Assembly: GCA_002500505.1 (NCBI GenBank)
Contig: DLRM01000010.1
Location: 1-35,156 of the forward strand
Length of the DNA stretch: 35,156 nt
Direction: 5' to 3'
Source of the DNA: Planctomycetes bacterium UBA7888
Lineage (GTDB): Bacteria; Planctomycetota; UBA1135
Shown piece after piece: positions 32,163 through 35,156 of this stretch. Position numbers and translations under genes: made by a program. A model generated the notes under the pieces. It saw only the letters and a program-made list of their open reading frames with translations, ran no database searches and was not told where the DNA came from. Each line of letters opens with the position of its first letter. Position 1 is the first letter of the stretch.

Positions 32163-33240
32163 AAACAGAAAGGGCGCTGAGCTGCTCGAGCACCATATCG
32201 CCCCACTCGGAGGTGGAGTGAAGGCCAGCCTTCAAACCTTTCACGCGGTCAGAGCGGAGGAGGTCAGCAACCGCGCCTTCCACTGCGGCGGCAGCTTCCG
32301 TTTCACCCAAGTGTTCCAGCATCATTGCAACGGCGTTAATCGTCGCAATGGGATTTGCTGTGTTTTTCCCAGTTGCTTTAGGCATTGAGCCGTGGATGGG
32401 CTCAAATAAGGAGAACTGGCCGGGGTTGATGTTTCCAGAAGCGGCTACACCCATGCCACCTTGCACCATGGCACCAAGGTCTGTGATGATGTCGCCGAAA
32501 AGATTTGTGGTCACAGCCACATCAAACCACTCGGGATTCTTAATCATCCACATGCAAGCAGCATCAATATAGGCGTGATCAGTTTTGACTTCTGGATACT
32601 CCTTGGCCACTTCTTCGAACACGCGTGTGTAGATGTCTTGAGCGCGGACGGCATTGGCCTTGTCAATCAAAGTCAACTCCTTCCGTGGGCGAGTCATCGC
32701 CAACTCAAAGGCGTAACGAATTACGCGCTCAGTTCCTGCGCGGGTATAGCGCATAGGTTGGGAAGCGACCTCGTTGGGACCACCCTCATCTTCAAACTCG
32801 GCAGGAAATACATAAGCGTCTTCAGTGTTTTCGCGCACAATAACCATGTCCACCTGCTCGGGAGACTTGTCTTTCAATGGACACCACCGCTCATCGAACA
32901 ACTTAATCGGGCGCAGGTTGATGTACAGCCCACCTTCCCACCGCAACTTGCCAATCACACCGCGTTCAATCAAGCCTACCGGTGCGCGCGGGTCGCCAAT
33001 TGCACCGAGCAAAAGGGCATCATGTTGTTGCGCTTCGGCAAAAGCTTCGTCGGGGAAAATTTCACCTCCGTCTTCGCCGCCAGTTGCGAGCCAATGCTCG
33101 GTCCCATAGGGGTACTCAGTTAACTCATAAGAAAAGCCCCAACGATCGGCGGCAGCTTCGAGAATGCGCAATCCCTCATGCACGACTTCGGGGCCAATGC
33201 CGTCACCGGAGAGGACTGCTATTTTGTGTGTTTTGCTCAT
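32161..33240 (-). CDS. leuB: 3-isopropylmalate dehydrogenase-like beta-decarboxylating dehydrogenase
   Basis: NAD-dependent oxidative decarboxylase; the LeuB reaction is the third step of leucine synthesis. The 359 residues match the family. Motifs: KIAVLSGDGIGPEVV at the N-terminus, LLGAIGDPRAPVGLIERG, INLRPIKL, VIVRENTEDAY, the catalytic Lys in LIDKANAV, and the metal-binding DAACMWMIKNPEWFDVAVTTNLFGDIITDLGA. GSMPKATGKNTANPIATINAVAMML closes the active site. The 'IERG' form of the loop is like actinobacterial-type LeuB rather than the E. coli type. Tartrate or homoisocitrate dehydrogenase cannot be excluded, since no leuA, leuC or leuD is in the window. Divergent from the sulfatase, with 71 bases between starts. 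Confidence 0.85.
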   Translation of the reverse strand: MSKTHKIAVLSGDGIGPEVVHEGLRILEAAADRWGFSYELTEYPYGTEHWLATGGEDGGEIFPDEAFAEAQQHDALLLGAIGDPRAPVGLIERGVIGKLRWEGGLYINLRPIKLFDERWCPLKDKSPEQVDMVIVRENTEDAYVFPAEFEDEGGPNEVASQPMRYTRAGTERVIRYAFELAMTRPRKELTLIDKANAVRAQDIYTRVFEEVAKEYPEVKTDHAYIDAACMWMIKNPEWFDVAVTTNLFGDIITDLGAMVQGGMGVAASGNINPGQFSLFEPIHGSMPKATGKNTANPIATINAVAMMLEHLGETEAAAAVEGAVADLLRSDRVKGLKAGLHSTSEWGDMVLEQLSALSV

Positions 33241-33243
33241 GAT

Positions 33244-33283
33244 GTGGGGGTTTTGAAGCCAACTATTCTACCTTCTACCCCAC
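33244..33283. repeat. Inverted repeat in the leuB-like / sulfatase divergent gap
   Basis: GTGGGG (33244-33249) and CCCCAC (33278-33283) are perfect inverse copies 28 bases apart, in the 71-base space between two divergent starts. They could be operator half-sites or chance. No clear promoter elements were assigned. Confidence 0.3.
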
Positions 33284-33311
33284 TATCAAGTCAGGACATT
33301 ATCCTCTCTCT

Positions 33312-34625
33312 ATGCAGAGAACAGTCCTCCCGCTTGCCTTGGTGTTAAGTGCCTGTGCAATTCCTCCGAAGTCGCCTAGCCAAGAAGATCAGACCAACAT
33401 TGTGATTCTGTTTGCCGATGACATGGGATGGGGAGACCTCAGCTCCTACGGCAACCCCGTGATTCGTACCCCGCAGCTCGACCGCATGGCCCAACTGGGA
33501 ATGCGCTTTACGGACTTCCACTCAGCCTCCCCCGCCTGCTCTGCGAGTCGATACGGATTACTCACGGGACGTTATCCCCATCATTCCGGCTTCGGATGGG
33601 TCCTCTTTCCGGGTTCCAAGGAAGGCCTTGCCGAGGATGAGACCACCATGGCTGAAGCACTCCAGGCGCGCGGATACGCAACAGCCGTCATTGGGAAGTG
33701 GCACTTGGGTGACCATGCTGGCGTGTTGCCATTGGACCACGGATTTGATGAGTACTTCGGTCTTCCATACAGCAACGACATGTTGCCCAGCGTCCCAAAC
33801 CGTAACTACCCCCCCATCCCTCTTTACAAAAACAAACTTGTTGCGGAATACAACCCCGACCAAAGCACACTTACCAGGCGATATACCGAATACGCCGTTG
33901 AATTCATTCACCGCAACCGTGACCGCCCTTTCTTTCTCTATGTTCCCTATGCCATGCCGCATGTGCCTCTCCACCCGGGCGAAGAATTCGCCGGGAAATC
34001 TCCCCGAGGGATTTATGGAGATGTCGTCGAGGAGCTGGATTGGAGCGCAGGCGTCATCGCAAAGGCCTTAAGCGATTGCGGAGTAGCAGAGAAAACCTTG
34101 TTCATTTTCACTTCTGATAATGGTCCTTGGATTATCAAAGGAGAAAATGGTGGCTCATCTGGCCCTCTCATGGATGGCAAGGGCTCTTCCTGGGAAGGCG
34201 GGCATCGCGTCCCAGCTCTTGCCTGGTGGCCAGGCACAATTCCAGCTGGGAGTATCTGTCGGGAATTGGCCTCCACGCTGGACCTCTTGCCCACCGCATT
34301 GGATATGAGTGCCATATCAGAAACATCCACAGCTCGCGCGACCAAACTACCACTTGATGGGCGCAGCTTACTTCCATTGATGACAGGTGGTGCTTGGCAG
34401 GATGAGCGAATCATGCTCATTCATGGCCCAGGCAATGAAATACACGGCATAAGAAAAGGGAGGTGGAAGCTATTGGTTAAAACCAACTCTCAAACCGGTG
34501 TTGTGCCCCATGAAGGCAAAGTGCCCCTGCTCTTTGACTTGCAAAAAGATCCGGGTGAACGGAGAGATGTATCGGAAAATTTCCCAGAAGTACTCGCTAC
34601 ACTTCAAAGTCTACTGCCAAAATAA
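33312..34625 (+). CDS. Sulfatase lipoprotein with CSASR-type active site
   Basis: A 437-residue arylsulfatase-family hydrolase of sulfate esters. The N-terminus is a lipoprotein signal (VLSAC, Cys15), placing it in the envelope. Metal ligands begin with ADDMGWGD (Asp36, Asp37). The catalytic signature is ACSASRYGLLTGRYP, with Cys76 as the residue converted to formylglycine. Its +2 position is Ala rather than Pro. GKWHLGDH, FLYVPYAMPHVP, FTSDNGP and the C-terminal GRWKLL/FDLQKDPGER complete the family pattern. A Cx-A-x-R site is a known substrate for the anaerobic sulfatase-maturing radical SAM enzymes, while the aerobic FGE prefers CxPxR. Sulfatases are abundant in planctomycetes that use sulfated algal polysaccharides. 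The natural substrate is unknown. Confidence 0.92.
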   Translation: MQRTVLPLALVLSACAIPPKSPSQEDQTNIVILFADDMGWGDLSSYGNPVIRTPQLDRMAQLGMRFTDFHSASPACSASRYGLLTGRYPHHSGFGWVLFPGSKEGLAEDETTMAEALQARGYATAVIGKWHLGDHAGVLPLDHGFDEYFGLPYSNDMLPSVPNRNYPPIPLYKNKLVAEYNPDQSTLTRRYTEYAVEFIHRNRDRPFFLYVPYAMPHVPLHPGEEFAGKSPRGIYGDVVEELDWSAGVIAKALSDCGVAEKTLFIFTSDNGPWIIKGENGGSSGPLMDGKGSSWEGGHRVPALAWWPGTIPAGSICRELASTLDLLPTALDMSAISETSTARATKLPLDGRSLLPLMTGGAWQDERIMLIHGPGNEIHGIRKGRWKLLVKTNSQTGVVPHEGKVPLLFDLQKDPGERRDVSENFPEVLATLQSLLPK

Positions 34626-34650
34626 AATCTAATTTCGGTAACGAATTTAG
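34619..34650 (-). terminator. Hairpin with GTAA loop between convergent genes
   Basis: CTAATTTCG (34629-34637) and CGAATTTAG (34642-34650) pair over nine positions with one mismatch around a GTAA tetraloop. On the minus strand the hairpin is followed by ATTTTATTTT, so it fits a terminator for the carbonic-anhydrase-like gene, whose stop lies in the stem. Confidence 0.5.
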
Positions 34651-35021
34651 TATTCCAAAATTTCCAAGTGCCCATCCAGTGGTTCCCATATTGAAATAAC
34701 TTCCATCTCCGGCCAGTCCGATTTCAGAATGCGCGCTGCTTCTCGGCACTGTTCCTTCTGTTCGTCGTCTGAAATTGGGTTTCCTGCACAATCGGCATGC
34801 GCTGCAACGACAATACCTTTAGACGAATGGGCCTGAACTGATATCTCCACATGGCGGCGCACACCCTCATTGATATTCGCCACAGCCCCTGCTTCGGTCA
34901 CCATATCTACGTAATCCACGCCAAATCGCGCTTTGGCAAAGACCATCACGCTTGTTTGCACGCGGCCATCCATGCAATTGACAGCGGTTGCGAAAGTTTG
35001 GGGAGTATCGGAGTTCAGCAT
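34647..35021 (-). CDS. Minimal beta-carbonic-anhydrase-like protein
   Basis: A small cytoplasmic protein of 124 residues with the beta-carbonic anhydrase zinc set: CMDGR (Cys16, Asp18, Arg20) and, sixty residues on, HADC (His75, Cys78) in VVAAHADCAGNP. Full beta-carbonic anhydrases are about 200 residues or more; here the flanking helices are missing. Short relatives of this kind are usually left as hypothetical or carbonic-anhydrase-like. The metal site looks complete, but the Asp-Arg dyad and dimer surface cannot be judged. Its start lies eleven bases after the stop of a cut frame at the window edge, so the two may form an operon. It converges on the sulfatase with 21 bases between stop codons. 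Confidence 0.75.
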   Translation of the reverse strand: MLNSDTPQTFATAVNCMDGRVQTSVMVFAKARFGVDYVDMVTEAGAVANINEGVRRHVEISVQAHSSKGIVVAAHADCAGNPISDDEQKEQCREAARILKSDWPEMEVISIWEPLDGHLEILEY

Positions 35022-35032
35022 TACCGAGTATC

Positions 35033-35156
35033 TTAGGGAAATGCGCCTGCATAGGTTGTGCCCTGACGCAGAGGAAGATTGATTCCTCGGTATAACTCCT
35101 CACGGGCACTCGTTACACAAGCGCAAACAATCAAGGGGAGAAAGAAGGGAATTCGT
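35033..35156 (-). CDS. Possible C-terminal end of a gene cut by the window edge
   Basis: An open minus-strand frame enters from the right edge and stops at TAA (35033-35035), leaving about 40 residues. It begins with a hydrophobic stretch (FFLPLIVCACV) and ends in ELYRGINLPLRQGTTYAGAFP. Composition looks protein-like and the close spacing to the next gene supports it. I do not recognise the family. It could also be chance. Confidence 0.35.
   Translation of the reverse strand, partial: RIPFFLPLIVCACVTSAREELYRGINLPLRQGTTYAGAFP

Noticed and set aside
32461..33123. A 220-residue plus-strand frame opposite the leuB-like gene
   Set aside because: Antisense to a clear dehydrogenase; the translation has no recognisable pattern.
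1..35156. tRNA, rRNA, CRISPR array or insertion sequence
   Set aside because: No cloverleaf, rRNA-like string, regular repeat-spacer pattern, transposase or terminal inverted repeats were seen on reading the window.

Overview
This window reads as chromosomal DNA of a Gram-negative bacterium, most plausibly a planctomycete or a relative. The inference rests on an LpxA gene for lipid A synthesis, many signal-peptide and lipoprotein genes, a sulfatase, a GspG-like pseudopilin, a secreted beta-propeller of a style common in planctomycetes, weak Shine-Dalgarno sites and some TTG/GTG starts. No rRNA, tRNA, CRISPR array, transposase or phage gene was seen. The taxonomic call is an inference.

Layout. 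(1) 1-2874, minus: topoisomerase III, cut by the left edge. (2) 3096-3581, plus: a GspG-like protein followed by a terminator. (3) 3637-19387, minus: one long run of twelve genes. From its 5' end it holds nine consecutive secreted amidohydrolase-fold genes (ten domains), almost all coupled by overlapping stop/start codons. These are followed by a Bcp-type peroxiredoxin, a TrpD2/YbiB-like protein and a lipoprotein that joins a Cys-phosphatase domain to a C-terminal CxxCH cytochrome c'-like domain. (4) 19481-22261, plus: lpxA and acs. (5) 22283-28875, minus: a cyanophycin locus running iadA, cphB, cphA and a second CphA-like Mur ligase without the ATP-grasp half. (6) 29146-31283, plus: a secreted beta-propeller and a SAM methyltransferase whose 3' end overlaps a convergent radical SAM gene. 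(7) leuB-like dehydrogenase (minus), sulfatase lipoprotein (plus) and a minimal beta-carbonic-anhydrase-like protein (minus), then the tail of a cut gene at the right edge.

How the genes work together. The cyanophycin block is a full cycle. CphA makes the Asp-Arg polymer, CphB cuts it to beta-Asp-Arg dipeptides and IadA splits those dipeptides. The extra Mur ligase is presumably an accessory or alternative ligase.

The amidohydrolase array is the most unusual part. Only two adjacent members (8895-10127 and 10084-11283) keep the HxH, Lys, His, His and Asp metal ligands. The other seven genes (eight domains) have lost the HxH pair yet remain uninterrupted, keep signal peptides and stay translationally coupled. 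Several carry Lys/Glu-rich predicted coiled-coil inserts at a similar place in the barrel. This suggests a multi-subunit secreted or periplasmic assembly built from two enzymes and many pseudo-enzyme paralogues. Its substrate cannot be told from sequence.
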